Shown here: piece after piece, positions 25,661-34,735 of the stretch
Layout of the letters: each line of letters starts with the position of its first letter
How positions within the stretch are numbered: position 1 is the stretch's first letter
DNA from: Hymenobacter gelipurpurascens
Lineage (GTDB): Bacteria; Bacteroidota; Bacteroidia; Cytophagales; Hymenobacteraceae
Direction: 5' to 3'
Length of the DNA stretch: 64,000 nucleotides
Assembly (NCBI RefSeq): GCF_900187375.1
Contig: NZ_FYEW01000001.1
Coordinates: forward strand, 1,488,001-1,552,000
Program-made: the position numbers and the translations under genes
Notes under the pieces: model-generated
What the model was told of the DNA's origin: nothing
Database searches by the model: none
Seen by the model: only the letters and a program-made list of their open reading frames with translations

Positions 25661-26974
25661 GTGTCCGTGCCCGACCGTCCGCTTCGTCTGCTTGTTATTA
25701 CCTATTACTGGCCGCCTTCAGGAGGTGCTGGCGTGCAGCGCAGCCTCAAGTTTGTGAAGCACCTGCCGCAGTTTGGCGTAGAGCCCACAGTAATTACCGT
25801 GGACCCGGCCCAGGGCGCTTACCCGGTGCTGGACGACTCCCTGGCGGCCGACGTGCCAGCTGGTGTGCGCGTCATCAGAACCAATACGTTTGAGCCCTTC
25901 GACAGCTATAAAAAACTGACGGGCAAGCAGGTGCCCTACGGCGGCTTCGTGGGTGAAAGCAAGACCAGCTTTGTACAACGGCTGTTCAAATTCGTGCGCG
26001 GCAATGTGTTCATACCGGATGCGCGCCGCGGCTGGAACGCCTACGTGCTGCGCGCCGTGGCCAACCTGATAGCCCAGGGCGAGCAATTTGATGCTGTACT
26101 CACTAGCTCGCCGCCCCACTCTACCCAGCTGATAGGCCTAGAGCTCAAGCGCCGCTATGGCCTGCGCTGGCTGGCCGATATGCGCGACCCTTGGACAGAT
26201 ATTTATTACTACAAAGAGCTGAACCACACGCCGCCTGCCCGCTGGCTCGATGCGCAGTACGAGCGCCAAGTGCTGGAGCAGGCCGATGCCGTACTGGTCA
26301 CGAGTCCCAATACCAAACGACTTTTCCTGGGCAAGTCGCCAAAGCTCGTGGCCGATAAGATTCAGGTGCTGCCCAATGGCTACGATGAAGCTGATTTCCA
26401 GTGGCCTAGCCAGCCCCCGACGGATGCGCTGCTCATCACCCACACCGGCACTATCTCCGAAACCTACCATATTGAGCAGCTGCTGGCGGCCTGCGCCGAA
26501 TGCACCCGCCGCCACCCAGATGTGCCGCTGCGACTGCGCTTCGTGGGGAAAGTATCGGGTGGCCTACAGGAACAGATTGCGCAAGCGGGCCTGCTAGAGC
26601 GCACGGAGTTTGTGGCGTTCGTGCCGCACGATGAATCGGTGCGGTACCTGTTGCAGTCCACGGTGCTGCTAATGGCCATTCCGGATGTGGCGAACAACTT
26701 CGGCATCTTGCCGGGCAAGGTGTTCGAATATCTCGCTGCTAATAAGCCTATTCTATGCGTTGGCCCCATTGGCTCCGATGCTGACACCTTGCTGGAAGAA
26801 TGCGGCGCCGGCCACGTCCTGCCCTATGATGGCTATGCCAACATGCTGGCCCATCTGGAAACACTCGTAGGCCAGTGGCGCATCAACCCTAATCTAGATT
26901 TGCCCGCGCTCAACCACGCCCGATATTCTCGCCGCGCCCTCACGGAGCAGTTGGCTGGGTTGCTGGAAAAATAG
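25661..26974 (+). CDS. Family 4 glycosyltransferase
   Basis: The 437-residue product (GTG 25661) has a GT-B fold: LLVITYYWPPSGGAGVQRSL at the N-terminus binds the acceptor side, RWLADMRDPWTD is a typical middle motif, and the C-terminal Rossmann domain carries THTGTISETYHIEQLL and GKVFEYLAANKPIL with the nucleotide-binding Glu. It transfers a sugar from a nucleotide donor during surface glycan assembly. It is the first gene of the glycan locus and is convergent with the FkbH-like gene. An upstream ATG at 25616 is possible, but a promoter-like box lies after it. Confidence 0.82.
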   Translation: MSVPDRPLRLLVITYYWPPSGGAGVQRSLKFVKHLPQFGVEPTVITVDPAQGAYPVLDDSLAADVPAGVRVIRTNTFEPFDSYKKLTGKQVPYGGFVGESKTSFVQRLFKFVRGNVFIPDARRGWNAYVLRAVANLIAQGEQFDAVLTSSPPHSTQLIGLELKRRYGLRWLADMRDPWTDIYYYKELNHTPPARWLDAQYERQVLEQADAVLVTSPNTKRLFLGKSPKLVADKIQVLPNGYDEADFQWPSQPPTDALLITHTGTISETYHIEQLLAACAECTRRHPDVPLRLRFVGKVSGGLQEQIAQAGLLERTEFVAFVPHDESVRYLLQSTVLLMAIPDVANNFGILPGKVFEYLAANKPILCVGPIGSDADTLLEECGAGHVLPYDGYANMLAHLETLVGQWRINPNLDLPALNHARYSRRALTEQLAGLLEK

Positions 26975-26978
26975 CAAT

Positions 26979-28814
26979 TTACTTCTGCCACAGGCCCCGC
27001 AATTTGCTGGGTAGTAGGCTAACCGCGCGAGCTTTCAAATCGACCCAGCCGGAGCGCTCCAGCTGGCGGCCGTGCCACTGGCCAATGGCTTCCGCGAGGT
27101 GCTGGGCCAGGGTGCGGTAATGCTGACGATGGTAATGGCGCAGGTTATTCGTAACGTCGGTGGGCGTTTGGATGAAGCCGCGCACATCAACCACAAAGCA
27201 GTTCTCGGCGGAAGCCACAAACTCCGCCAACGCCTGATTCATAAGGCCGTGGCGCGCTACAGCCCCCTTTTCGCCGGAATTAGACACCTCGATTTCAGTA
27301 CCATTCAGAAAGAAAATGGGAACTTGTGGGGGTATCTGGGTGCGCAGCCACCGCAAATTTTCCTGAAACAGCGCGGGCGTAATCTGGCCTACATAGGCAA
27401 ACTCCTGCTGGAACCGACGCAGGAGGGCTTCATCCAGTCCCTGAAAGCGACGCTGAGCATATTTCGCGGCTTGGGTGGCCGGATCTACCTGCATAAGGTT
27501 CTGATAGCCCCCGAAAGGCACCTGTAGGCCTGTAGCCTTTTCGCGGTACAAATCCTGCGTATAGTCCATGAGCGGGCTGTACACCAGCACATCGTACTGC
27601 TCGTTCCAGAGCTTTGTATCGAAAGCTTCCTGGCCTAAAAACGGCAAAGCAGCGGCCAGGCGTTGCTGCTCGGCCCTAGGCCACTCGCGGCCCGCACGCA
27701 GCAGCTCCGTGTGCTCTACATGGACGGGAATTTGGTACTCGTTGTTATAGTTAAATTCCTCTTCCACTTCCAGCTGAAACGCCTGCAGAAACGGCGTCAG
27801 TTGGCCCAGGTCGCAGCCGCCTTTCAGCAGCACGCGCAGGTGGGCGGGGGCAGTGCTATCGGCCGGAGGCGTAGGCCTATTCGGTGTCGGCTGAGCCGTT
27901 GCTACGGTAATCCAGTCAGGATAATCAGTGGTATTCAGAGTGGTGGCCACTTCTCCCTGCACCTCTAACTTAGGGAAACCCAGGTGCGCGTAGGTGAATT
28001 GCTCCACGCCCAAATGCAGGATGCGGCAGGAGAAAACCAGTTGCTCCAGTCGGTTTTCGGGTAGGTTTAGGCAGTAGATTCCTACGAGGCCGTAATCCCC
28101 GAACCGGTCGTGCACACGCACCGTGCCCCACCGCCGCGTAGCGTCCGCGAAGCTGGCCGAAAGCGCTTCTTTTGTAACGCGGCGCTTGGTAAAATTCAGT
28201 TGATTAGAGCGGTTGATCAGTTCCTCGATTCGACCTAAATCCGGCAATACTGCCGAGCCTTCCTGAAACTGAATGTTTACCTGAGCATCGCGCAGGAAAG
28301 CCAGATTATCATTGTAGGCAGCGCGGGCTTCTTGCTGGCGCTCCAGCAATTTGTATTGTTCCAGGCGCGAAAACCCGGGGTCGGGCTTGCCACTGGCGCG
28401 CAGCAACGGGGCCAGGTGGCCTAGGTCGGCGGGGTCGGCTACCTGCAGCTCGGGGTTATAAAACTGCGCCTCAGCCCTATTGATGGGGTTATCATCCAGG
28501 AAAAGTGCGTTGGGTGCCCGCAGCTGCATCTGTTCCAGCAGCTCCTTAATAATCGGCCCCTTGGGCTGCCAACTGATTTGGGGAAACACAAACAGGTCGC
28601 GGATACCCAATTCCTGAAGTTTGGCCTCAGCGGGTGCAAAGTCATTTTTGCTGACGATGGTATGGACAATGCCACGCGCCGCCGTATCGCGCACCAGCTG
28701 CAGATTTTCCTCTATGGCTTCAATGGCTCCTTCCGACAGCGTACCGCGCCAAAACGTATCATCTAAATCCCAGATGACAACTTTAACGGGTTCGGGGAAA
28801 GCGAAATCAGGCAT
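26979..28814 (-). CDS. FkbH-like HAD-IIIC family protein
   Basis: The 611-residue product begins with a HAD-IIIC domain: VVIWDLDDTFWRGTL (catalytic Asp pair), HTIVSKNDFAPAE and NALFLDDNPINRAEA (about 10-130). An FkbH-type GNAT-like region follows (about 170-300) with NRSNQLNFTKRRV and GIYCLNLPENRL. The last 300 residues form a domain I do not recognise. FkbH proteins load glyceryl units from 1,3-bisphosphoglycerate onto carrier proteins or sugars. Here it lies divergent to pseB and may add a glycerate-derived group to the glycan, which is inference. Confidence 0.8.
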   Translation of the reverse strand: MPDFAFPEPVKVVIWDLDDTFWRGTLSEGAIEAIEENLQLVRDTAARGIVHTIVSKNDFAPAEAKLQELGIRDLFVFPQISWQPKGPIIKELLEQMQLRAPNALFLDDNPINRAEAQFYNPELQVADPADLGHLAPLLRASGKPDPGFSRLEQYKLLERQQEARAAYNDNLAFLRDAQVNIQFQEGSAVLPDLGRIEELINRSNQLNFTKRRVTKEALSASFADATRRWGTVRVHDRFGDYGLVGIYCLNLPENRLEQLVFSCRILHLGVEQFTYAHLGFPKLEVQGEVATTLNTTDYPDWITVATAQPTPNRPTPPADSTAPAHLRVLLKGGCDLGQLTPFLQAFQLEVEEEFNYNNEYQIPVHVEHTELLRAGREWPRAEQQRLAAALPFLGQEAFDTKLWNEQYDVLVYSPLMDYTQDLYREKATGLQVPFGGYQNLMQVDPATQAAKYAQRRFQGLDEALLRRFQQEFAYVGQITPALFQENLRWLRTQIPPQVPIFFLNGTEIEVSNSGEKGAVARHGLMNQALAEFVASAENCFVVDVRGFIQTPTDVTNNLRHYHRQHYRTLAQHLAEAIGQWHGRQLERSGWVDLKARAVSLLPSKLRGLWQK

Positions 28815-28871
28815 GAGAGAAGCAATTAATAATCGGGGTCCATACCGCCGCTACTGGGTGATGCAGCCCGT

Positions 28872-28917
28872 GCAGCAAAAGTACGGAAGCTCCGGCCGGA
28901 ATGCCTACTTTTGCTGC
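28872..28917. promoter_or_regulatory. Divergent promoters within a 12-bp perfect inverted repeat
   Basis: GCAGCAAAAGTA (28872-28883) and TACTTTTGCTGC (28906-28917) are exact reverse complements. Each contains a perfect TAnnTTTG -7 box pointing outward, one toward the FkbH-like gene and one toward pseB. No -33 TTTG box was found at the usual distance. Confidence 0.7.
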
Positions 28918-28957
28918 CCTTACCCAACCGGCCAGTGGCCGGCCTCCCTCCTTTCGC

Positions 28958-29977
28958 ATGGCCCTCGACCTCAATCATAAGTCTATTCTCGTAACCGGTG
29001 GCACCGGTTCGTTCGGTAAGCAGTTCGTCCAGACTGTCTTCGATAAATATCCGCAGGTAAAGCGCTTGGTGGTGTACTCCCGCGACGAGCTCAAGCAATA
29101 CGAGATGTCGCAGATTTTCCCGCATGAAAAGTACCCCGCCATTCGGTACTTCATTGGGGATGTGCGCGACGCGGAGCGGATGAAGCGGGCCTGCGAGGGC
29201 ATTGATATTATTGTGCACGCCGCGGCCCTTAAGCAGGTGCCGGCCGCCGAGTACAACCCGATGGAGTGCATCAAAACCAACATCTTCGGGGCCGAAAACG
29301 TGATTAATGCGGCCCTGGACTGCGGCGTGAAGGACGTTGTAGCCCTGAGCACCGACAAAGCGGCAGCGCCCATTAACCTGTATGGTGCCACCAAGCTATG
29401 CTCCGATAAGCTGTTTGTGGCCGCCAACAACATGAAAGGCTCCCGCGACCTGCGCTTCTCGGTGGTGCGCTACGGCAACGTAATCGGCTCCCGCGGCTCG
29501 GTGGTGCCATTTTTTCTGAACCGCCGTACGTCGGGCGTGCTGCCCATCACGCACCCCGATATGACGCGCTTCAACATTTCGCTGGAAGAGGGTGTAGACC
29601 TCGTGCTTTACGCGCTGGAGCACAGCTGGGGCGGCGAGATTTTCGTGCCCAAGATTCCGAGCTACAAGATCACGGAAGTAGCCAAAGCCATCGGCCCCAA
29701 CTGCCGCCAAGAGATTGTGGGCATCCGGCCGGGCGAGAAGCTGCACGAGGAAATGATTACCGAAACAGACGCCTTGAGCACCGTGGAGTTGGATAAATAC
29801 TACGTGATACTGCCCTTCACGCCGCGCTGGGACGTAGATGATTTCATCAAGCACTTCCGCGGCCGCCGCGTAGAGCCGGGCTTCCACTACGACTCCAGCA
29901 ACAACACCGAATGGATGGACGCCGAGCAGATTCGGGAGGAAATCCGCCTGCACGTAGATGCGAGTTTTCAGGCCTAG
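28958..29977 (+). CDS. pseB: UDP-N-acetylglucosamine 4,6-dehydratase (inverting)
   Basis: The 339-residue product starts at ATG 28958, after a promoter box at 28906-28913. It is a short-chain dehydrogenase with VTGGTGSFGKQF near residue 12, VHAAALKQVPAAEYNP and the STDKAAAPINLYGATK segment holding the Asp, Lys and Tyr of PseB enzymes. It makes UDP-2-acetamido-2,6-dideoxy-beta-L-arabino-hexos-4-ulose, the first step to pseudaminic acid. pseC and later steps follow on the same strand. The stop TAG lies in GGCCTAG. Confidence 0.95.
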   Translation: MALDLNHKSILVTGGTGSFGKQFVQTVFDKYPQVKRLVVYSRDELKQYEMSQIFPHEKYPAIRYFIGDVRDAERMKRACEGIDIIVHAAALKQVPAAEYNPMECIKTNIFGAENVINAALDCGVKDVVALSTDKAAAPINLYGATKLCSDKLFVAANNMKGSRDLRFSVVRYGNVIGSRGSVVPFFLNRRTSGVLPITHPDMTRFNISLEEGVDLVLYALEHSWGGEIFVPKIPSYKITEVAKAIGPNCRQEIVGIRPGEKLHEEMITETDALSTVELDKYYVILPFTPRWDVDDFIKHFRGRRVEPGFHYDSSNNTEWMDAEQIREEIRLHVDASFQA

Positions 29978-30007
29978 AACCTTCGCACATTTATTGGTTT
30001 TTTATAA

Positions 30008-30039
30008 GAGAAGCCGCTTTCTATGGAGAGCGGCTTCTC
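30008..30039 (+). terminator. 11-bp hairpin after pseB
   Basis: GAGAAGCCGCT (30008-30018) pairs perfectly with AGCGGCTTCTC (30029-30039). It is followed by a weak T-run and directly by the pseC promoter box, so it may insulate pseB from pseC. Confidence 0.6.
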
Positions 30040-30042
30040 TAT

Positions 30043-30050
30043 TACCTTTG
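30043..30050 (+). promoter_or_regulatory. -7 box of pseC
   Basis: TACCTTTG matches TAnnTTTG exactly and lies 8 bases before the ATG at 30059. This implies a very short or absent 5' leader. Confidence 0.55.
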
Positions 30051-30058
30051 ATTCTACT

Positions 30059-31237
30059 ATGATCCAGTCTGCCTTCCAACCCACGCGCTCCATTGCCTAC
30101 GGCCGCCAGCATATTACTCCCGAAGATGTGCAGGCCGTTACGGATACGCTCTATTCCGACTACCTTACGCAAGGCCCGAAAGTGGCCGAGTTTGAGGAGA
30201 AGTTTGCCGCGTACGTAGGCGCCAAATACGCCGTGGCGGTGGCCAACGGTACGGCCGCGCTGCACCTGTGCGCGCTGGCGTTGGGCGTGCAGCCGGGTCA
30301 GCGCGTCATTACTACGCCCATCACGTTCTCGGCTTCGGCCAACTGCGTGCGGTACTGCGGCGGCGAGGTGCATTTCGTGGATATAGACCCGGCCACGGCG
30401 CTTATTGATCTGGAAGCCGTGCGGCGTTTGCTGGAAATCCACCCCGTAGGCCACTTTCAGGGGCTGATTCCGGTGGATTTTGCGGGCCTTCCGGTAAATC
30501 TGGAGGCAGCGCGCAAACTCTGCGACGAGTTTGGCCTCTGGATGATTGAGGATAGCTGCCACGCCCCCGGCGGCTTTTTCACCGACTCGCTAGGCCAAGA
30601 GCAGCGCTGCGGCAACGGGCAGTTTGCCGATTTGGCCATCTTCAGCTTTCACCCTGTGAAGCACATTGCCACGGGCGAAGGCGGCATGATTACCACTAAC
30701 AGCCCCGCCCTCTACGAGCACCTGCTGCGCCTGCGCACCCACGGCATCACCAAAGACCCGGCGCAGCTGGAGCGCCCTTCCGATGGCGGCTGGTACATGG
30801 AGATGCAGGAGCTCGGCTTCAACTACCGCATGCCCGATATGCTCTGCGCCCTCGGCATCAGCCAGCTCCGGCACGCGGAGACTGGCCTAGCGCGCCGCCG
30901 GGAGCTGGCCGCCCGCTACGATACGGCCTTTGCCGAGATGCTTACGGTAAGGCCACTGACCGGGGCTCCGGGCCACGCCTACCATTTGTATGTGATTCAG
31001 GTGGAAGACCGGAAGGGGCTGTACGATTTCCTGCGGGAGAAGCAGATTTTTGCGCAGGTGCACTATATTCCGGTGCATATTATGCCTTATTATCAGCAGC
31101 TGGGCTGGCGCTCCGGCGACTTTCCGCTGGCCGAAGCCTACTACGCGCACTGCCTGAGCATTCCGCTGTTTCCGAGCCTCACCGATGAGGAGCAGCAGTA
31201 TGTTATTGATTGCATCCGGGAGTTCGTACAAGGCTAG
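30059..31237 (+). CDS. pseC: UDP-4-keto-6-deoxy-N-acetylaltrosamine aminotransferase
   Basis: The 392-residue product is a DegT/DnrJ-type PLP aminotransferase with the PseC profile: SIAYGRQHITPEDVQAV, YAVAVANGTAALHL, TTPITFSASANCVRYCGG, EDSCHAPGG and the PLP lysine in FSFHPVKHIATGEGG. It adds the 4-amino group in the pseudaminic acid pathway. The start at 30059 is preferred over 30023 because a promoter box lies between them. It is followed 5 bases later by the cytidylyltransferase gene. Confidence 0.93.
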   Translation: MIQSAFQPTRSIAYGRQHITPEDVQAVTDTLYSDYLTQGPKVAEFEEKFAAYVGAKYAVAVANGTAALHLCALALGVQPGQRVITTPITFSASANCVRYCGGEVHFVDIDPATALIDLEAVRRLLEIHPVGHFQGLIPVDFAGLPVNLEAARKLCDEFGLWMIEDSCHAPGGFFTDSLGQEQRCGNGQFADLAIFSFHPVKHIATGEGGMITTNSPALYEHLLRLRTHGITKDPAQLERPSDGGWYMEMQELGFNYRMPDMLCALGISQLRHAETGLARRRELAARYDTAFAEMLTVRPLTGAPGHAYHLYVIQVEDRKGLYDFLREKQIFAQVHYIPVHIMPYYQQLGWRSGDFPLAEAYYAHCLSIPLFPSLTDEEQQYVIDCIREFVQG

Positions 31238-31242
31238 ATTTC

Positions 31243-31971
31243 ATGGCAAAAAAAGTCGGTATTATCTCTCAGGCCCGCATGACCAGCACGCGGCTGCCCG
31301 GCAAAGTGCTCATGCCCGTAGCGGGCCAACCACTGCTGCAGTACCACGTGGAGCGCCTGCAGGCCAGCGGCTTTCCGCTGTACTTGGCCATCACAACCAA
31401 CGCCACTGATAACCCGCTGGCGGACTTCGCGGAGGCGCAGCACCTAGCCTACGTGCGCGGCGATGAGCACGATGTACTGTCGCGCTACGCCTTGTGCGCG
31501 CAGGAGCATCAGCTGGATGTAGTGGTGCGCGTAACTTCTGATTGCCCATTGCTGGATGGGGAGCTTGTAGGCCAGTCAATCCGGGAATATCTGCGGGCCA
31601 ACGATGCACGACTGTACCTGTCTAACGTGCTGGAGCGCACGTTTCCGCGGGGCTTCGATTTTGAAATCTTCTCCCGGGAGCTCCTGGAGGAAGCCGCTCA
31701 GCATGCTACACTACCCGCCGACCGGGAGCACGTGACGCCCTACATCCACCAGAATCGCTCTGGCCGCGTGCACTTCCGGCATATCCGCCGCCCCGACGAC
31801 CGGAGCGCCTACCGTCTCACGGTTGACACAGCGGAGGATTTCGAGCTGATTCGGCAGCTGATTGAAGTGCACCACGCCGCCCGGCTCACGGCCGATGAAC
31901 TTATCGGGATTCTAGATCAGCATCCGGAACTGGTGGCGCTGAATGCACACGTGGAGCAGAAGAAAATCTAG
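31243..31971 (+). CDS. SpsF-like cytidylyltransferase (CMP-nonulosonate synthetase candidate)
   Basis: The 242-residue product starts at ATG 31243 (MAKKVGIISQAR). It has a nucleotidyltransferase core: ARMTSTRLPGKVL near residue 10, the LPLY-AITTNATDNPLADF region, RVTSDCPLLDGELV with metal-binding Asp, and a late DTAEDFELI. This is the SpsF/COG1861 type rather than the NeuA/PseF type, but its place between pseC and pseG-pseH fits activation of the nonulosonic acid to its CMP form. That assignment is from context. Confidence 0.82.
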   Translation: MAKKVGIISQARMTSTRLPGKVLMPVAGQPLLQYHVERLQASGFPLYLAITTNATDNPLADFAEAQHLAYVRGDEHDVLSRYALCAQEHQLDVVVRVTSDCPLLDGELVGQSIREYLRANDARLYLSNVLERTFPRGFDFEIFSRELLEEAAQHATLPADREHVTPYIHQNRSGRVHFRHIRRPDDRSAYRLTVDTAEDFELIRQLIEVHHAARLTADELIGILDQHPELVALNAHVEQKKI

Positions 31972-32013
31972 CCCACTACCGGCGGTTCCGGCCCGGCTCC
32001 CTACTTTCGGGGC

Positions 32014-33549
32014 ATGGAGACTTGTGTTTCGGCCGCCGGCGCGGCCTCCTTGGTGGTTATTCCCCGGCTGGTATTTCGGGCCGATGGCAACTCCCGCATA
32101 GGCCTAGGCCACGTGATGCGGCTGCTGGCGCTGGCCGAGATTCTGGCGCCGCTGGCGGCAGAGCGGCTTTTCCTGATCCGGCAGCCTGATGAGGCATTGG
32201 TAGAGCTATTGGAAACCAATGGCCTGACGGTACAGCAGCTCCCGCTGCAGCCACTGCCCGAAGAAGCGGCCGAGCTGGTGCGCCAGGTGCTGCGGCCCAC
32301 CGACGTGCTGGTACTGGATGGCTACGACTTCCGCTACGACTACCAAAACACGGTGCGCGGCGCCGTAGCCCGCCTCGTGTACCTCGATGATCTGCACAGC
32401 TTTCCGCTGGCCGCTGATCTGGTGTTGAATCCGGCGGGGGGTATCAGTGTGGCGCAGTATGAGCTGCGCCAGCCGGGCGCACGGTTGCTCAGTGGCCCCG
32501 CCTTTGCACCACTCCGAACGGCCTTTCGGGAACTGCCTGCTCGGGAGCCAACGAATGCTTCTCCGGAGGAAATTCTGGTATGCCTGGGCGGCGCCGACCC
32601 TACTCATCAGACCCAACGCGTAGCGGCGGCGTTGCTGGAGCTGCCTTCGGGGCCCCAGGTGCACGTGGTGGTGGGCAGCGCCTACACCCACTGGGAAAGT
32701 CTGCAAGCCTGGGCGCAGGATCAGCCCCGGCTGGTGCTACACCGTAATCTACCTGGCGAGCAACTGGCGGAGCTGATGCGCCAATGTGGCGCGGCCGTGT
32801 GCTCGGCCAGCACCGTGAGCTACGAATACTGCGCGGCCGGTGGGGGCCTGCTGTTCATTCTGCCCGTGGCCGACAACCAATATGATATTGCCCACTACCT
32901 ACGGGCGGCGGGGCTGGCGCTGCCCTACACCTCGGCACCCAACGTGCTGACTTCGCCCGAAGCGGCCCGCGTAGCAGCGCAGCTTCGCGAGGCGCAGCAC
33001 CGGGTGTTTGATGGCCTGACCGCCGTACGACTACGGCAGGAATTCACGGCGCTGCAGCTTCCGCCCCCACCCTTTTACCTGCGCCCCGTGCAGGCCGCCG
33101 ATTCCGACCAGCTCCTCGCCTGGACCAATGAGCCGGCCGTGCGCCAGCATTCCTTCAACCCCAACCCCGTAGCGCCTCCCGACCATGCTAAGTGGCTGGC
33201 CGCCCGCCTCTCCGACCCGCAGGCCCTGCTGCTGCTAGCTCAGGAAGCCGCTACTGGCCTACCAGCCGGCCTGATCCGGTTTGCCGTGGACGGTGAGGAG
33301 GCTACGCTAAGCTATTTGCTGGATGCCCGGTTCAGGGGCCGCGGCCTGGCAGCACTGTTGCTGCTGGCCGGTACCCGGCAAGTTACGGCGCTGTTCCCGC
33401 AGGTGCGGCGCGTTGTAGGCCATGTGCAAGCGGCCAACGTGGCCTCCGTCAAGGCATTTGAGCGGGCTGGGTTTCGGCAGGTTGCCGAAAAGTCAGCTGA
33501 GGTAGATAGCGTTGCCTTTCGCTGGGAAGGGGTTGGTTCTGCTGCGTGA
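32014..33549 (+). CDS. pseG: Fused PseG hydrolase and PseH-type N-acetyltransferase
   Basis: The 511-residue product joins two pathway steps. Residues about 10-345 resemble PseG: FRADGNSRIGLGHVMRLLAL with the catalytic His in GLGHV, DVLVLDGYDF, LVCLGGADPTHQT and ASTVSYEYCAAGG. Residues about 350-505 form a GNAT acetyltransferase with YLRPVQAADSDQLLAW, SYLLDARFRGRGLAALLL and NVASVKAFERAGF. PseH acetylates the 4-amino sugar and PseG removes UDP, so the fusion links consecutive reactions. A -7-like box TACTTTCG lies 5 bases before the ATG. Confidence 0.9.
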   Translation: METCVSAAGAASLVVIPRLVFRADGNSRIGLGHVMRLLALAEILAPLAAERLFLIRQPDEALVELLETNGLTVQQLPLQPLPEEAAELVRQVLRPTDVLVLDGYDFRYDYQNTVRGAVARLVYLDDLHSFPLAADLVLNPAGGISVAQYELRQPGARLLSGPAFAPLRTAFRELPAREPTNASPEEILVCLGGADPTHQTQRVAAALLELPSGPQVHVVVGSAYTHWESLQAWAQDQPRLVLHRNLPGEQLAELMRQCGAAVCSASTVSYEYCAAGGGLLFILPVADNQYDIAHYLRAAGLALPYTSAPNVLTSPEAARVAAQLREAQHRVFDGLTAVRLRQEFTALQLPPPPFYLRPVQAADSDQLLAWTNEPAVRQHSFNPNPVAPPDHAKWLAARLSDPQALLLLAQEAATGLPAGLIRFAVDGEEATLSYLLDARFRGRGLAALLLLAGTRQVTALFPQVRRVVGHVQAANVASVKAFERAGFRQVAEKSAEVDSVAFRWEGVGSAA

Positions 33550-33649
33550 AGCTCCCGGCGCACTAGCTTCCGTGTGCCTGCTTGCCCTTATTAATTTACC
33601 GAAGTCGACGCCTATTTTTAACCGATAGCCCCGCTCCCGCAGGGCTTCG

Positions 33650-33657
33650 TATTTTTG
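33650..33657 (+). promoter_or_regulatory. -7 box of pseI, almost touching the start codon
   Basis: TATTTTTG matches TAnnTTTG and ends only 4 bases before the ATG at 33662. Transcription from it would give a leaderless or nearly leaderless mRNA. Confidence 0.5.
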
Positions 33658-33661
33658 CCTT

Positions 33662-34702
33662 ATGCAGATTTCCATTGGCTCCCGCCTTCTTGGCTCCGAT
33701 CAGCCGCCGTTCATCATTGCCGAGCTCAGCGGCAACCATAATCAGGACCTCAACCGGGGCCTGGCCATTGTAGATGCTATGGCCGCCGCCGGTGCGCATG
33801 CCATTAAGCTCCAGACGTATACCGCCGATACCATGACGCTGCCCGGCGCCTACCGCATCGACGACCCTAATTCCTTGTGGTACGGCCGCGAGCTGCATGA
33901 GCTCTATCAGGAGGCGCACACGCCCTGGGAGTGGCACAAGCCTTTATTTGATCGGGCGCGGGAGCATGGCATGCTGGCCTTCAGCTCGCCCTTTGATGAA
34001 ACCGCCGTGGATTTTCTGGAAACCCTTGAGGTACCAGCCTACAAAATCGCCTCTTTCGAAAACACCGACTGGCCCCTGCTGCGCCGCGTGGCGGCCACCG
34101 GCAAACCCGTGATTATGAGCACGGGTGCCAGTACGCTGGCCGAAGTAGCCGAAGCCGTGCAGGTGCTGCGCGAGGCCGGTTGCCGAGAGCTGATTTTGCT
34201 GAAGTGCACCAGCACCTACCCCGCCACGCCCCAAAACACCAACCTGCGCACGCTGCCCCATTTCCAGCAGCTCTTTCCCGACTGCCTCGTAGGCCTCTCC
34301 GACCATACCATGGGCGTGGGCGCTGCCGTAGCGGCCGTAGCCTTGGGCGCTTGTGTAGTAGAGAAGCACGTAACCCTGCGCCGCGCCGATGGTGGCGTAG
34401 ATTCCGCTTTCTCCCTGGAGCCCGAGGAAGTAGCGCAACTGGTAACTGAAACTGAGCGGGCCTGGCAGGCGCTAGGCCAGGTGCAATACGGCATCCAGCG
34501 GGCGGAGGAAAAGAGCCGACTCTACAAACGCTCCTTGTATGTGGCCCAGAATATTCAGGCCGGCGAAATCTTCACCAAGGAAAACCTGCGCGTAGTGCGC
34601 CCCGGCGACGGTTTGCCGCCCCGCTACTACGACCAACTCCTGGGCAAACCGGCCCGCCAAAACCTGCAGGCCGGCACCCCCCTGACCTGGGAGGCGCTGT
34701 AA
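33662..34702 (+). CDS. pseI: Pseudaminic acid synthase
   Basis: The 346-residue product has the NeuB barrel: FIIAELSGNHNQDLNRGLAI near residue 18, AIKLQTYTADTMTL, AFSSPFDETAVDFLE, KIASFENTDWPLL and GLSDHTMGVGAAVAAVALGA with EKHVTLRRADGGVDSAFS. A C-terminal SAF/antifreeze-like domain (about 285-345) follows. It condenses phosphoenolpyruvate with the 2,4-diacetamido-trideoxy-altrose to form the nonulosonic acid. The motif set is closer to PseI than to NeuB. It ends the pse gene run. Confidence 0.94.
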   Translation: MQISIGSRLLGSDQPPFIIAELSGNHNQDLNRGLAIVDAMAAAGAHAIKLQTYTADTMTLPGAYRIDDPNSLWYGRELHELYQEAHTPWEWHKPLFDRAREHGMLAFSSPFDETAVDFLETLEVPAYKIASFENTDWPLLRRVAATGKPVIMSTGASTLAEVAEAVQVLREAGCRELILLKCTSTYPATPQNTNLRTLPHFQQLFPDCLVGLSDHTMGVGAAVAAVALGACVVEKHVTLRRADGGVDSAFSLEPEEVAQLVTETERAWQALGQVQYGIQRAEEKSRLYKRSLYVAQNIQAGEIFTKENLRVVRPGDGLPPRYYDQLLGKPARQNLQAGTPLTWEAL

Positions 34703-34735
34703 GATACCGGACAACAAAAGCAACTATTTAAGCTG

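Noticed and set aside
28872..28917. Inverted repeat as a terminator
   Set aside because: It lies between divergent starts and each arm is a promoter box, so a promoter role fits better.
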